This document shows positions 19,245 through 28,283 of a stretch of 64,000 nucleotides of DNA, one piece after another. Within the stretch, counting starts at the first letter, position 1. The number at the start of each line of letters is the position of its first letter. A model generated the notes under the pieces. It made no database searches. It saw only the letters and a program-made list of their open reading frames with translations, and was not told the DNA's origin. Source of the DNA: Nocardiopsis gilva YIM 90087 (GTDB taxonomy: Bacteria > Actinomycetota > Actinomycetes > Streptosporangiales > Streptosporangiaceae); assembly GCF_002263495.1 (NCBI RefSeq), contig NZ_CP022753.1, positions 496,001 through 560,000 of the forward strand. The letters are read 5' to 3'. The position numbers and the translations under genes are program-made.

Positions 19245-20192
19245 ATGCGGAACCGTTACGCCTATCTCGGACCAGCGGGCACCTTCACCGAAGCCGCGCT
19301 GCGCGAGCTGCACCCCGGTATCCCCGAGGGTGCCGCCGTCGCCTGCTCCGGTGTCGACGACGTGTTCGCGGCGGTCCGCAACGGCGAGGTCGACGCGGGC
19401 GTGGTGCCGCTGGAGAACTCCGTCGAGGGCGGGGTCACCACCACCATCGCCGAACTCATCAACGGCACGCCGCTGCTCATCTCCGCCGAGGCCGCGATCC
19501 CGGTGCGCTTCACGCTGGCCGCCCGGGAGGGCGCCGCCATCGCCGACGTCAAGCGGATCGCCACGCATCCGCACGCGCTCGCCCAGGTCCGCGGCTGGAT
19601 CTCGGCCCACCTGCCCGAGGCCGAGACGTTCACCGTGGCGTCCACCGCCGCGGCGGCCCAGGCCGTGGCCGAACCGGGCGCGCCCTATGACGCGGCCGTG
19701 TGCGCCGCCATCGCCGCGGAGCGCTACGGGCTGCGCCCGCTCGCCAACGACATCGGCGACCGGTCGGAGGCCGCCACCCGCTTCATCCAGCTGAGCCGCC
19801 CCGGCGCGCTGCCCGCCCCGACGGGCGCCGACCGCACCTCGCTCGTGGCGTTCATCGCCGACGACCACCCCGGCGCCCTCGTCGAGCTGCTCAACCAGTT
19901 CGCGCTGCGCGGTGTGAACCTGACCAGGCTGGAATCCCGGCCCACCGGTGACGGCCTGGGCCGGTACTGCTTCTGCATCGACGCCGACGGGCACGTCGCC
20001 GACGCCGCCGTCGGCGAGGCGCTGATGGGTCTGCGCCGGGTCTGCCGGGACGTCCGCTTCCTCGGCAGCTATCCGCGCGCCGACGAGGGATCGGGCCCCA
20101 CCCAGTGCATGCCGGCCAAGGGCACCAGCAACGCCGAGTTCCACGACGCGAAGCGGTGGCTGGAGCGCATCCGCTCGGGCGACGTCGCCTAG
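19245..20192 (+). CDS. pheA: Prephenate dehydratase
   Basis: Converts prephenate to phenylpyruvate in phenylalanine synthesis. 315 residues. N-terminal catalytic domain starts RYAYLGPAGTFTEAAL and includes the TRF motif in ATRFIQLS. The C-terminal ACT domain, from about residue 205 (TSLVAFIADDHPGALVELL) with LESRP, binds phenylalanine for feedback control. ATG 19245 rather than the upstream in-frame TTG, because the family begins there and TAGCCT lies seven bases before it. Confidence 0.95.
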   Translation: MRNRYAYLGPAGTFTEAALRELHPGIPEGAAVACSGVDDVFAAVRNGEVDAGVVPLENSVEGGVTTTIAELINGTPLLISAEAAIPVRFTLAAREGAAIADVKRIATHPHALAQVRGWISAHLPEAETFTVASTAAAAQAVAEPGAPYDAAVCAAIAAERYGLRPLANDIGDRSEAATRFIQLSRPGALPAPTGADRTSLVAFIADDHPGALVELLNQFALRGVNLTRLESRPTGDGLGRYCFCIDADGHVADAAVGEALMGLRRVCRDVRFLGSYPRADEGSGPTQCMPAKGTSNAEFHDAKRWLERIRSGDVA

Positions 20193-20353
20193 ACGCGACC
20201 GCTCACCTTCGGCAGTCTGCGCGGGCGGCGCGACGGCCGTTCGCGCACCGAGAAGCACCTCCTGAACGCTCCCCACGCCGTGTTCGCCTGACCGTTAGGT
20301 CGGCGGGGCGGCCCGGCGAGCCGCCCATGCCTCCGTGGCCCTCCCCGCGGCCG

Positions 20354-20512
20354 TTACCGCGCCGCGGTACCCTTCGCCGAGTCGCTTTCGCTGCGGGGCG
20401 CGTGGTCGCGCACCGCGTCCACCCGGCCAAACCGGGTGCGTCCGGTGCGTGCGCACAGGCGGCAGCCCAGGTGGGGGGTCGCGTGACGCTCCTCTTTCTT
20501 CTCAACGCTCAT
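20354..20512 (-). CDS. 52-residue protein, unknown
   Basis: Small basic protein starting MSVEKKEERHATPH, with a CRLCARTG (CxxC) motif and a charged C-terminus. Its ATG overlaps the stop of the upstream 60-residue ORF as ATGA, so the two are translationally coupled. I recognise no family. The CxxC alone does not prove metal binding. Confidence 0.5.
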   Translation of the reverse strand: MSVEKKEERHATPHLGCRLCARTGRTRFGRVDAVRDHAPRSESDSAKGTAAR

Positions 20513-20691
20513 GCCAGGCTCCATTCGGGCTCGGTCGTCGGCTCCTCGCCCAAGATGAGGGCGAGTCGGCCGCGCAGGGCCTTCTCCAGTGCGACGTCGT
20601 CCGGGGACACGTAGGCCAACCGCCGCAGAGCCGCCACGAGCTCCGCGGTCGTCATCGAAGCGACCGGCTTCATCGGCCACCATTGCGTCAT
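20509..20691 (-). CDS. 60-residue protein, unknown
   Basis: Starts MTQWWPMKPVASMTTAELV, then a mostly helical, charged body ending EEPTTEPEWSLA. ATG at 20691 has a strong GGAGGAG site before it, so the short form is preferred over longer frames. First gene of a two-gene unit with the 52-residue ORF, divergent from serS. Similar pairs of tiny ORFs beside helix-turn-helix regulators occur in actinomycetes, but no regulator is seen here. Confidence 0.55.
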   Translation of the reverse strand: MTQWWPMKPVASMTTAELVAALRRLAYVSPDDVALEKALRGRLALILGEEPTTEPEWSLA

Positions 20692-21002
20692 CGTGATCTC
20701 CTCCGTCCGCGTGGGGGACGCGGTCAACAGGCGTGCGGTGTACACCCGGGTCGGGCCGGCCGCGCGGTGCGGCCGGTGGCGAACCGGACGCGGCCCCTCC
20801 CGCGAGTCCCGCCCGCCACTTGTGAAACGGGCGTCCTCCCGGGTCATGACGCGAGAAGCGCGGATTTTTTTCTGCGGGATCCCGATCCCGCGATGTGCCC
20901 CGCTCGTGTCGAGACGCTAGGGCAAGGCGGTGACGCTTTTGGCGGGGCATCGGCGCGGTGATCGATGTGGCTCCGACGCGCATCACCGGTAACCTGCTGA
21001 AC
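20692..21002. other. Divergent promoter region between small ORFs and serS
   Basis: 311 bases, no gene. It contains GGTGTACACC (20737-20746) and a strong inverted repeat GCGGGATC-CC-GATCCCGC at 20874-20891 flanked by a run of seven T on the plus strand. The T-run lies on the wrong side for a terminator, so an operator or attenuator is possible. Confidence 0.4.
20990..20995 (+). promoter_or_regulatory. -10 box for leaderless serS
   Basis: TAACCT seven bases before the GTG at 21003. Confidence 0.45.
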
Positions 21003-22271
21003 GTGATCGACCTTCGCGCACTCCGAGACGAACCTGACCGCCTTCGCGCCTCGCAGCGGGCCCGCGGGGAAGACGACGCCGTCGTCGACCGGCTGCTCGG
21101 CCTCGACTCGCGCCGCCGTGCCGCGCTGACGCGCTTCGAGACGCTGCGCGCCGAGCAGAAGAGTGTGGGCAAGTCGGTGTCCAAGGCGTCGCCGGAGGAG
21201 CGCGAGGAGCTGCTGACCCGCGCCAAGACGCTGGCCGCCGAGGTCAAGGAGGCCGAGGCCGAGGCGGACCGGCTCGGCGAGGAGCTCGACGCGACCCTCA
21301 AGGACGTGGCCAACCTCGTCGAGGAGGGCGCACCCGAGGGCGGCGTGGACGACTTCACCGTGCTGGAGGAGATCGGCACCCCGCGCGCGTTCGACTTCAG
21401 CCCGCGTGACCACCTGGAGCTGGGCGAGATGCTCGGCGCCATCGACATCGAACGCGGCGCCAAGGTCTCCGGCGCGCGCTTCTACTTCCTCACCGGGGTC
21501 GGCGCCATGCTGGAGCTGGGCCTGCTCAACATGGCCATGCAGCAGGCGGTGGCCCACGGGTTCACTCCGATGATCCCGCCGGTGCTGGTGAAGCCGGAGA
21601 CCATGGAGGGCACGGGGTTCCTCGGCGCCCACGCCGACGAGGTCTACCGCCTCCCGGCCGACGACCTCTACCTCGTGGGCACCTCCGAGGTCCCGCTCGC
21701 CGGGTACCACGCCGGGGAGATCCTGCCCGCCGACGCGCTGCCGAACCGCTACATCGGCTGGTCGTCCTGCTTCCGCCGCGAGGCGGGCTCCTACGGGAAG
21801 GACACCCGGGGCATCATCCGCGTGCACCAGTTCAACAAGGTCGAGATGTTCGTCTACACGCATCCCGACCAGGCGCACGAGGAGCACAAGCGGCTGCTGG
21901 GCTGGGAGCGCGAGATGCTCGACAAGCTGGAGCTGCCCTACCGTGTCGTCGACATCGCCGGCGGCGACCTGGGGTCCAGCGCCGCGCGCAAGTTCGACTG
22001 CGAGGCGTGGATCCCCACGCAGGGCCGCTACCGCGAGCTGACCTCCACCTCCAACTGCACCGACTACCAGTCCCGGCGGCTGAACATCCGGTACCGGGAC
22101 GCCGACGGCAAGCCGCGGTTCGCCGCCACGCTGAACGGCACCCTCGCCACGACCCGCTGGATCGTGGCCATCCTGGAGAACCACCAGCAGGCCGACGGTT
22201 CCGTCGTGGTGCCGGAGGCGCTGCGCCCGTTCGTCGGTCGCGACGTCCTGGAGCCGGTGGCGAAGAAGTAG
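21003..22271 (+). CDS. serS: Seryl-tRNA synthetase
   Basis: Charges tRNA-Ser. 422 residues: N-terminal coiled-coil tRNA-binding arm (about 25-105, rich in Glu/Lys/Arg), then the class II catalytic domain with [13 protein letters not shown], motif 2 [14 protein letters not shown], and motif 3 [16 protein letters not shown]. Start GTG 21003 ([18 protein letters not shown]) matches the family start; the longer in-frame GTG at 20958 would add a non-conserved leader. A perfect palindromic terminator follows. Confidence 0.97.
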   Translation: MIDLRALRDEPDRLRASQRARGEDDAVVDRLLGLDSRRRAALTRFETLRAEQKSVGKSVSKASPEEREELLTRAKTLAAEVKEAEAEADRLGEELDATLKDVANLVEEGAPEGGVDDFTVLEEIGTPRAFDFSPRDHLELGEMLGAIDIERGAKVSGARFYFLTGVGAMLELGLLNMAMQQAVAHGFTPMIPPVLVKPETMEGTGFLGAHADEVYRLPADDLYLVGTSEVPLAGYHAGEILPADALPNRYIGWSSCFRREAGSYGKDTRGIIRVHQFNKVEMFVYTHPDQAHEEHKRLLGWEREMLDKLELPYRVVDIAGGDLGSSAARKFDCEAWIPTQGRYRELTSTSNCTDYQSRRLNIRYRDADGKPRFAATLNGTLATTRWIVAILENHQQADGSVVVPEALRPFVGRDVLEPVAKK

Positions 22272-22317
22272 CGGCCGCGCCGGGCCTCACCCGCCCGGGC
22301 GCGTGGACCCGACCTGT

Positions 22318-22367
22318 GACAAGGGGCGGGGTGGGAGTCGTCGACGACTCCCACCCCGCCCCTTGTC
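22318..22367. terminator. Perfect 50-base palindrome, bidirectional terminator
   Basis: Arms of 25 bases with no spacer and no mismatch, centred on GTC|GAC, between the convergent serS and bpa genes. It reads the same on both strands and would form a very stable hairpin in either transcript. Confidence 0.85.
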
Positions 22368-22388
22368 TGTGAAGGAGGCGAGAGGGGG

Positions 22389-22955
22389 CTACAGGTAGGG
22401 CCCGGATCCGGGACCGCCCTGACCCAGGGGGTCCTGCCCCGGCTCCTGGCCGTGGGACGAACCGGCGGGGAGGGCCTTGCGCATGTTCTCCAGCTGGGCG
22501 CGGGCCGCCATCTGCTGGGCGAAGAGGGTGGTCTGGATGCCGTGGAACAGGCCTTCCAGCCAGCCCACCAGCTGGGCCTGGGCGATCCGCAGCTCGGCCT
22601 CGGTCGGCGTCGTCTCGCCGGTGAAGGGGAGGGTGAGCCGCTCCAGCTCCTCGATCAGCTCCGGGGCCAGTCCGTCCTCGAGTTCCTTTATCGAGTTGGT
22701 GTGGATCTCGCGGAGCCGCGCCCGGCTGGCCTCGTCGAGCGGGGCCGCCTTCACCTCGTCGAGGAGCTGGCGGATCATGCTGCCGATGCGCATGACCTTG
22801 GCGGGCTGCTCCACCATTTCCCCGACAGAGCGGTCCCCCGACTCCTCCTCCGCGGCGTGCTCGGAGTCGCCGTTGGGGGCGGACCCCAGGGCGGCGCCGC
22901 CGGGGCCGACGACCAGGACCTGCGGCTGCTGCTGTTCGTTCACTCCGTCGTTCAT
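22389..22955 (-). CDS. bpa: Bacterial proteasome activator
   Basis: 188 residues, DUF2587 family (Bpa/PafE). The protein forms a ring that docks on the 20S proteasome and opens it for ATP-independent degradation. Disordered N-terminus (about 1-50), then the conserved helical core with VMRIGSMIRQLLDEVK, ELEDGLAPELIEELERLTLPF and AQLVGWLEGLFHGIQT. The C-terminus ends GPYL, where the characterised activator has GQYL, the tail that inserts into proteasome pockets. ATG at 22955. Confidence 0.92.
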   Translation of the reverse strand: MNDGVNEQQQPQVLVVGPGGAALGSAPNGDSEHAAEEESGDRSVGEMVEQPAKVMRIGSMIRQLLDEVKAAPLDEASRARLREIHTNSIKELEDGLAPELIEELERLTLPFTGETTPTEAELRIAQAQLVGWLEGLFHGIQTTLFAQQMAARAQLENMRKALPAGSSHGQEPGQDPLGQGGPGSGPYL

Positions 22956-22994
22956 TGAACCCTCACCTTGCGGCTGTATCGATTCCCGGCGTTG

Positions 22995-23978
22995 TCAGGT
23001 TGTGAGCACGATCTTGCCGATGTGTGCGCTCGCTTCCATGATGCGGTGCGCCTCGGCGGCCTGTGGCAGCGGAAGCGTCTGATCCAGCACCGGGCGGATG
23101 GTGCCGGCGGCCACCAGTGGCCACACCTGCTCGGCGACCCCGGCGACGATCCGTGCCTTCTCGTCGGCGGGGCGCGACCGCAGCGTCGTGGCGTGCACGG
23201 ACAGCCGCTTGACCAGCATTCGGCCGAGGTCGATCTCGGCCTTGCGCCCGCCCATCAGGCCGATGATGACCAGTCGGCCGCCGATGGCCAACGACCGGAT
23301 ATTGGACTCCAGGTAGGAGCCACCCATGATGTCCAGGATGACGTCGACACCGGAACCGCCCGTCGCGTCCTTGACCCGTGCGGCGAAGTCCTCTTCACGG
23401 TAATTGATGCCGACGGCGGCGCCCAATTCCCGGCAGCGGTCGAGCTTGGCCTCGCTCCCGGCGGTGACGATGACGCGGGCGCCCAAGGCGCAGCCCAGCT
23501 GGACGGCGAAGGTGCCGATGCCGCTGCCTCCGCCGTGGACCAGCAGTGTCTCCCCGGCACTCAGACCGGCCACCATACGGAGGTTCGACCAGACGGTGCA
23601 GGCGACCTCCGGCAGGGTGGCGGCCTCGACCAGGGAGACGCCCGACGGGATCGGGAGCAGCTGCCCGACGGGGACCGCGACGCGCTCGGCGTAGCCGCCC
23701 CCGGTCAGCAGGGCGCACACCTCATCACCGACCGACCATCCGGAGCCCTCGGTGCCGGGGCCGAGTTCAGCGATGCTTCCCGAACACTCCAGGCCCGGGT
23801 ACTCCGAGGCGCCGGGCGGGGGCGGGTAGGCGCCCTGGCGCTGGGCGACGTCGGCGCGGTTGACGGCGGTCGCGGTGACGTCGACGAGCACCTCGCCGAG
23901 GCTCGGGACCGGGTCCGGAACCTCGCGCCAGGCGAGGACGTCGGCGTCGCCCGGCTCGTTGATCACGATGGCATGCAT
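22995..23978 (-). CDS. NAD(P)H quinone oxidoreductase, zinc-less medium-chain dehydrogenase
   Basis: 327 residues, MDR superfamily (quinone oxidoreductase/PIG3 type). N-terminal GroES-like domain with NRADVAQRQGAYPPPPGAS, then a Rossmann domain with HGGGSGIGTFAVQL (cofactor loop) and LVIIGLMGGRKAE. No structural or catalytic zinc ligands are seen. It probably reduces quinones or related alkenals with NADPH. ATG at 23978; 16 bases upstream of the bpa-side intergenic boundary, same strand as bpa but not overlapping. Confidence 0.88.
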   Translation of the reverse strand: MHAIVINEPGDADVLAWREVPDPVPSLGEVLVDVTATAVNRADVAQRQGAYPPPPGASEYPGLECSGSIAELGPGTEGSGWSVGDEVCALLTGGGYAERVAVPVGQLLPIPSGVSLVEAATLPEVACTVWSNLRMVAGLSAGETLLVHGGGSGIGTFAVQLGCALGARVIVTAGSEAKLDRCRELGAAVGINYREEDFAARVKDATGGSGVDVILDIMGGSYLESNIRSLAIGGRLVIIGLMGGRKAEIDLGRMLVKRLSVHATTLRSRPADEKARIVAGVAEQVWPLVAAGTIRPVLDQTLPLPQAAEAHRIMEASAHIGKIVLTT

Positions 23979-24250
23979 GCCTGAACGCTACCCAGGATGC
24001 GCGGGTGCGCGGCGGAGGCGGGGGAGCCGTGTGGGGCTGATCCAGTGGCTCTCCCACGCCTGGTGGACGGTGGGCCGGAGTCGGTCAGGATGTGGTGTCC
24101 GCGTCGCCGTCGGATGGTTTTATGTTTGTTGACTGAGCTGAAGATAATCGCGAGGCTGGGGGATCGGTCCCCCCGATCCATCCCGAATGAAAGGGGCTCC
24201 CGGCTGCGATCGTTCACGCCCCCATGGAAAGCGTCTTGAGGAGAACCGCG

Positions 24251-26983
24251 GTGGCACACAGAGAACACGACGGTTCGGAGTTCGCGGGTGCGCGTCCGCG
24301 AGACGGGGAACGTGACCACGACGCCGCTGCTGAGAACGTCTACGCGGAGCACGGTGAGCAGGCGGGTGGTGCGGGGTACACGACTCCGGCCGATGACTGG
24401 TTCGGTGACGGTGGCTTCCCTCCCCCACCACCGTACGCGATCGGGGACATGCCGCCCCCGCCGCCGTACGCGGTAGGCGGGGGAGACGATGCCTCACCCG
24501 CTCCGTGGAGCGGGCCGCAGCCTCCACCGGGCCCAGAGTGGCCGGGCGGTCCAGAGACTCCCGGCGACGGTCACCTCCAGCACGACGGCGGCCAGCAGTA
24601 CCAGGGCCAGTACGGGGAGCAGGACGCACCGGCGGTGGGTCCGCAGGCAGCCCAGCCGCCCGCCGACCCGACGCCGGAATCCGCGCCTGAGCCGTACTGG
24701 GGCCAATGGGAGCAGCCGGCCCAGTCCCCGCATGCCCAGATGTCGGCGCCCGCGCCCGTCCAGGAATCTCAGCCCCAGCCGGACGCACAGGTCGACGCGC
24801 CTCCCGTGGCGCCCATGGGCCACGACCAGGTACCCGGGGCGCCGCCGGTGTGGCCGGAGGCGAGTCACGCCCCCGCGGCGTGGCCGGACCATGCCGCGCC
24901 CCAGCCACCGGAGCCGCCGGAGCCCGCCCCCTCTCAAGAAGCGTGGGACGCGCCCGCGCCCCCCGTCATGCCCGAGGCGGACGCGACCGCGTGGGCACCG
25001 TCCACCCCTCCGGGGAACGAGGGGTGGGACCAGGTGGCCCCGCCGTCGACGCATGCCCCCGGCGTGGGGGAGGGCGACTCCCCCGCTGGCGCGTCCATGG
25101 GAACGACCGCGGACCCGTACGAGCCGATACAGGCGCCGGACCAGACCGCGTTCGACGACGTCCCCGAGCCCGAGCAGCTCCCCCCGCTGGAGCAGCCCGC
25201 CGCGGAACAGCCGCCCGCGGCGGACCCGGCACCCCTGGACGCCCCCGCCGAGGCACCTGTCGAGGGATTCGCCGAAGCGCCCGCTGATCCGGTCGCCGAG
25301 GAGGCGCCGCCCGCGACACCGCTGCCTCCAGCGGAGCAGGCGGAGCGGTTCGAGCAGGCCCCCGCCCAGCCCCCCGAGAGTGACCCGGCCGTTCAGGGAC
25401 CGGCACTCCAAGGACCGCCGAGCGGCCCGCAGGTGCCCCCGCATCTGCCCAACGGGCAGTCCACCCCGAACCAGAACGCCCCCGCCTACCCGGAGCAGCC
25501 CCAGCCCTACCCGCCGTACCCGTCCCCCGGCCCGCAGCAGCCCCCGCATCCCCAGCAGCCGGGACCGGGCCCGCAGTACACGGGTCCCCAGACGCCGTAC
25601 CCGGGGCCGCCGCGGCCGACGGGCCCGCACCAGGCCGGTCCCTATCAGCAGGGTCCGCACCAGCAAGGGCCGCGGCAGCAGGGCCCGCAGCAGCACCCCC
25701 ACCACCCTGGCCCGCCGACGCAGCAGCCCGGCCCCGGTGGACCGCAGCAGTACCCGGGCCCACAGCAGACGGGACCTCAGCACCCCCACCCGCACCAGCC
25801 GGGACCTCAACAACCAGGCCCCCACCACGCGGGGCCGCAGCAACCACAGCAGCAGCCCGGTCCGCCCCCGGTCGGCCCGCCCCAGGGCTACCCGACGGGC
25901 GGCCAGCCGCCGATGGGACCGAACAACCCCTGGGGCGGCCCGCAGCAGCAGGTGACGCCGGGCCCGGCGGCGCATCCTCCCACTGGTGGGCACCCCTTCC
26001 AGTACCGCGCGCACATCGCCGGAGAGAGTGAGGGAACCCAGGGCGGTTCCAGCGAGACGTCGGACATGCTTGACGCCGATTCGCTGGTGCGCAACCGCCC
26101 CAAGCCCTCGGCCACGGGGTGGCGCAAGGTCGTGCAGTCAGCGACGTTCGGCCTGGTGAATCCGGGTGAGTCGGCCAACGAGGTGCGTCGCCGGGAACTC
26201 ACCGCCCGCGCGACCACGCACGTCGCGGGCGGGCACCACCGTGTGGCCGTGCTCAGCCTCAAGGGCGGTGTCGGCAAGACCACGACGACGGTCGCGCTGG
26301 GCTCCATGCTGTCCTCCCTGCGCGGTGACCGCGTCCTCGCCGTGGACGCCAACCCCGACCGCGGCACGCTCTCGGACAAGGTGCGGCTGCAGACGGCCGC
26401 GACCATCCGCGACCTACTGAACGAGCGCGACTCGATCCGGCGCTACGCCGATATCCGCGGGTTCACGTCCCAGGCGGCGAGCCGCCTGGAGATCCTGGCC
26501 TCCGACCGGGACCCCGCCGTGTCGGAGGCGTTCAGCGAGGAGGACTACCGCCAGGTCACGCGGATACTGGAGCACTACTACTCGATCTGCCTCACCGACT
26601 GCGGCACGGGGCTGCTGCACTCGGCGATGCGCGGCGTCCTGGGCCTGGCCGACCAGGTGGTCCTGGTCAGCTCGGCATCCGTCGACGGCGCGCGCAGCGC
26701 CAGCGCCACTCTCGACTGGCTGGAGGCCCACGAGTACGGCTACCTGGTCCGCGGCGCGGTCGTCGTGCTGTCGATGGTGCGCACGGACGGCAAGAGCACC
26801 ATCGACCTCGACCGCTTGGAACAGCACTTTTCCAGCCGCTGCCGCGCGGTGGTCCGCGTCCCGTGGGACCCCCACCTGGAGGAGGGAGCCGAGGTCGACC
26901 TGGACCTCCTCACCCCGGCCACGCGCGACGCCTACCTCCAGCTGGCCGCCACGGTCGGCGAGGCCTTCGCCTGGCCCCGCTAG
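24251..26983 (+). CDS. MinD/ParA-like ATPase with very long Pro/Gln-rich N-terminus
   Basis: 910 residues from GTG 24251, preceded by GAGGAG at good spacing. Residues 1 to about 600 are low complexity: acidic and Pro-rich, with two PPPPPYA blocks near residues 57-76, then Pro/Gln/Gly-rich repeats such as QQGPHQQGP and PGPQQ. The C-terminal 280 residues are a MinD/ParA ATPase with deviant Walker A KGGVGKTTTT (first K at about 671), AVDANPDRGTLSD and LTDCGTG. This layout matches EspI-like ATPases linked to type VII secretion, but no ESX genes are next to it. Likely a cytosolic ATPase acting at the membrane or on a large complex. Confidence 0.85.
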   Translation: MAHREHDGSEFAGARPRDGERDHDAAAENVYAEHGEQAGGAGYTTPADDWFGDGGFPPPPPYAIGDMPPPPPYAVGGGDDASPAPWSGPQPPPGPEWPGGPETPGDGHLQHDGGQQYQGQYGEQDAPAVGPQAAQPPADPTPESAPEPYWGQWEQPAQSPHAQMSAPAPVQESQPQPDAQVDAPPVAPMGHDQVPGAPPVWPEASHAPAAWPDHAAPQPPEPPEPAPSQEAWDAPAPPVMPEADATAWAPSTPPGNEGWDQVAPPSTHAPGVGEGDSPAGASMGTTADPYEPIQAPDQTAFDDVPEPEQLPPLEQPAAEQPPAADPAPLDAPAEAPVEGFAEAPADPVAEEAPPATPLPPAEQAERFEQAPAQPPESDPAVQGPALQGPPSGPQVPPHLPNGQSTPNQNAPAYPEQPQPYPPYPSPGPQQPPHPQQPGPGPQYTGPQTPYPGPPRPTGPHQAGPYQQGPHQQGPRQQGPQQHPHHPGPPTQQPGPGGPQQYPGPQQTGPQHPHPHQPGPQQPGPHHAGPQQPQQQPGPPPVGPPQGYPTGGQPPMGPNNPWGGPQQQVTPGPAAHPPTGGHPFQYRAHIAGESEGTQGGSSETSDMLDADSLVRNRPKPSATGWRKVVQSATFGLVNPGESANEVRRRELTARATTHVAGGHHRVAVLSLKGGVGKTTTTVALGSMLSSLRGDRVLAVDANPDRGTLSDKVRLQTAATIRDLLNERDSIRRYADIRGFTSQAASRLEILASDRDPAVSEAFSEEDYRQVTRILEHYYSICLTDCGTGLLHSAMRGVLGLADQVVLVSSASVDGARSASATLDWLEAHEYGYLVRGAVVVLSMVRTDGKSTIDLDRLEQHFSSRCRAVVRVPWDPHLEEGAEVDLDLLTPATRDAYLQLAATVGEAFAWPR

Positions 26984-27002
26984 GCGCCGGACGGACGTGG
27001 TC

Positions 27003-27043
27003 AGGCCCGCTCTCTCGTCGAAAGGGCAGGAGAGAGCGGGCCT
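27003..27043. terminator. Bidirectional terminator between convergent genes
   Basis: 13-bp perfect stem (AGGCCCGCTCTCT / AGAGAGCGGGCCT), 15-base loop. The right arm includes the stop codon of the HNH gene. Confidence 0.85.
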
Positions 27044-27941
27044 ACGCGGCGGCCGCCTGTCGTGCGGGTCCCCGAAAGACCTGACGGCAATGCCAGTCGA
27101 TGCGCTCCAACTCGACAGCCGGGAATCCGGCCTGCGGCTCCGCTGCGGGCCGTCCGCTGAGCGCCACCACCAGGTCCTGCGCACTGCTGGCTCGCCCGAC
27201 GAACTTTGCCGAAACGGCGATCGAATGCTCATCGGTGAGCCCGAGCACGCCTTTGTCGAACAGCTTGTGGTGCAGCGAGCACAGACACAGCCCATTGTCT
27301 GGCCGGTCGGGCCCATCAAAGGCCCACCACTGCACGTGAGCGGCCTCCAGGGCGACGGCCACGTTGTCGAGCCAGCCGTCGTAGCCGCAGAAGGCGCAGC
27401 GATACTCATAGGCGACGAGCACCTGCTCCCGAAACGCGGGATCTCGGGGCTCAACCGCGCACTGCGCCCCATTCGGCGGAACCTCCACCGCCTCCAGGCT
27501 CAGTCCCGTGAGCATGCAGATGTCGGCGTGCAATGAAGGCTCGAAATTGGCATCCAACAGCGACCGCGCGATCCGCGCCAGCAACTGCGGATCCTCCCTC
27601 AACGCCACCACCAGCTCCGGTGTGAGCCGCCCCCGCGCATCGCTCTCCCGCAACCGCGTGACATAAGGACCAGGGGATCCGTGGTGGTACGCCGTGTCCA
27701 CCATCCACAGGCCATCGTTGGTCAGATGATGAAAGGGGTAGGCAGGCGTTGTCGCCGTCGACGGCCCGAACTCATCGAGCAACCTCTTCAGGTGCCCCTC
27801 GGCGGCCCGATAGGGGATCGGAGCATCCCCCTCAGCCTGAAACCGGCCAAGCGCATACAAGATCAGCAACGGCTTGTGCGGAGCCCGATACCCACCACGC
27901 GACCACCGCTTGATCCCGGCGATCCGCTCAACCCAATCCAC
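27042..27941 (-). CDS. HNH restriction endonuclease, probable phosphorothioate-DNA type (McrA-like)
   Basis: 299 residues. N-terminal region resembles the sulfur-binding domain of type IV enzymes that recognise phosphorothioate DNA (GGYRAPHKPLLILYALGRFQ at 16-35, TTPAYPFHHL near 65). The C-terminal HNH nuclease has C182xxC185, EAAH (199-202), N216 in RPDNGLCLC, and C221-SLHHKLFD. Such enzymes (SprMcrA/ScoMcrA group) cut incoming phosphorothioated DNA. No dnd modification genes are in the window, which fits a host lacking that modification. ATG at 27941. Assigned from remembered family features, not a search. Confidence 0.8.
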   Translation of the reverse strand: MDWVERIAGIKRWSRGGYRAPHKPLLILYALGRFQAEGDAPIPYRAAEGHLKRLLDEFGPSTATTPAYPFHHLTNDGLWMVDTAYHHGSPGPYVTRLRESDARGRLTPELVVALREDPQLLARIARSLLDANFEPSLHADICMLTGLSLEAVEVPPNGAQCAVEPRDPAFREQVLVAYEYRCAFCGYDGWLDNVAVALEAAHVQWWAFDGPDRPDNGLCLCSLHHKLFDKGVLGLTDEHSIAVSAKFVGRASSAQDLVVALSGRPAAEPQAGFPAVELERIDWHCRQVFRGPARQAAAA

Positions 27942-28283
27942 AGCGGGAGTCTACGACCCCCGATTCCCCGCCCGTGCCGTGGTTACGTCGGATGTGCCCG
28001 CCTCCGGCGTTGTCGCGGGAAACCCCGGTAGATCTCGAACTTGTGGCCAGGGAAGCCGTTCTGTTCGGCTGAGCCCACGCGCCCGGCTTTCCTCCCCGAG
28101 CTCGCAGGTTCGGCCCTCCTCCTGAACAGAATCGGAGCCGTCCGGACGCTCCCGAACCGGATGGCGTAGGTTTCTCGCGCCGTGCGGGCGGAGCACCGCA
28201 CGCGAATTGCCGAGAACGAACGAAATGAGCCCACACCCGACGTGCGGTCTGTCTGGGTACACAGGCGCGCATAATGAGCGACG
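27942..28283. other. Intergenic region
   Basis: 342 bases without a credible gene. A 7-bp stem (CGTGCGG-N8-CCGCACG, 28181-28202) lies about 80 bases past the GntR stop and may terminate that operon. Confidence 0.4.

Noticed and set aside
20874-20891. Terminator hairpin before serS
   Set aside because: The stem is good but the T-run lies upstream of it on the plus strand and appears as an A-run on the minus strand, so it does not fit an intrinsic terminator in either direction.
25500-25900. CRISPR-like or satellite repeat
   Set aside because: The repetition comes from in-frame Pro/Gln/Gly codons of the ATPase tail; units vary in length and there are no spacers.
24494-26014. Long minus-strand frame opposite the Pro/Gln-rich ATPase tail
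   Set aside because: Low-complexity Arg/Leu/Gly sequence caused by the repetitive codons on the other strand; no ribosome-binding site.
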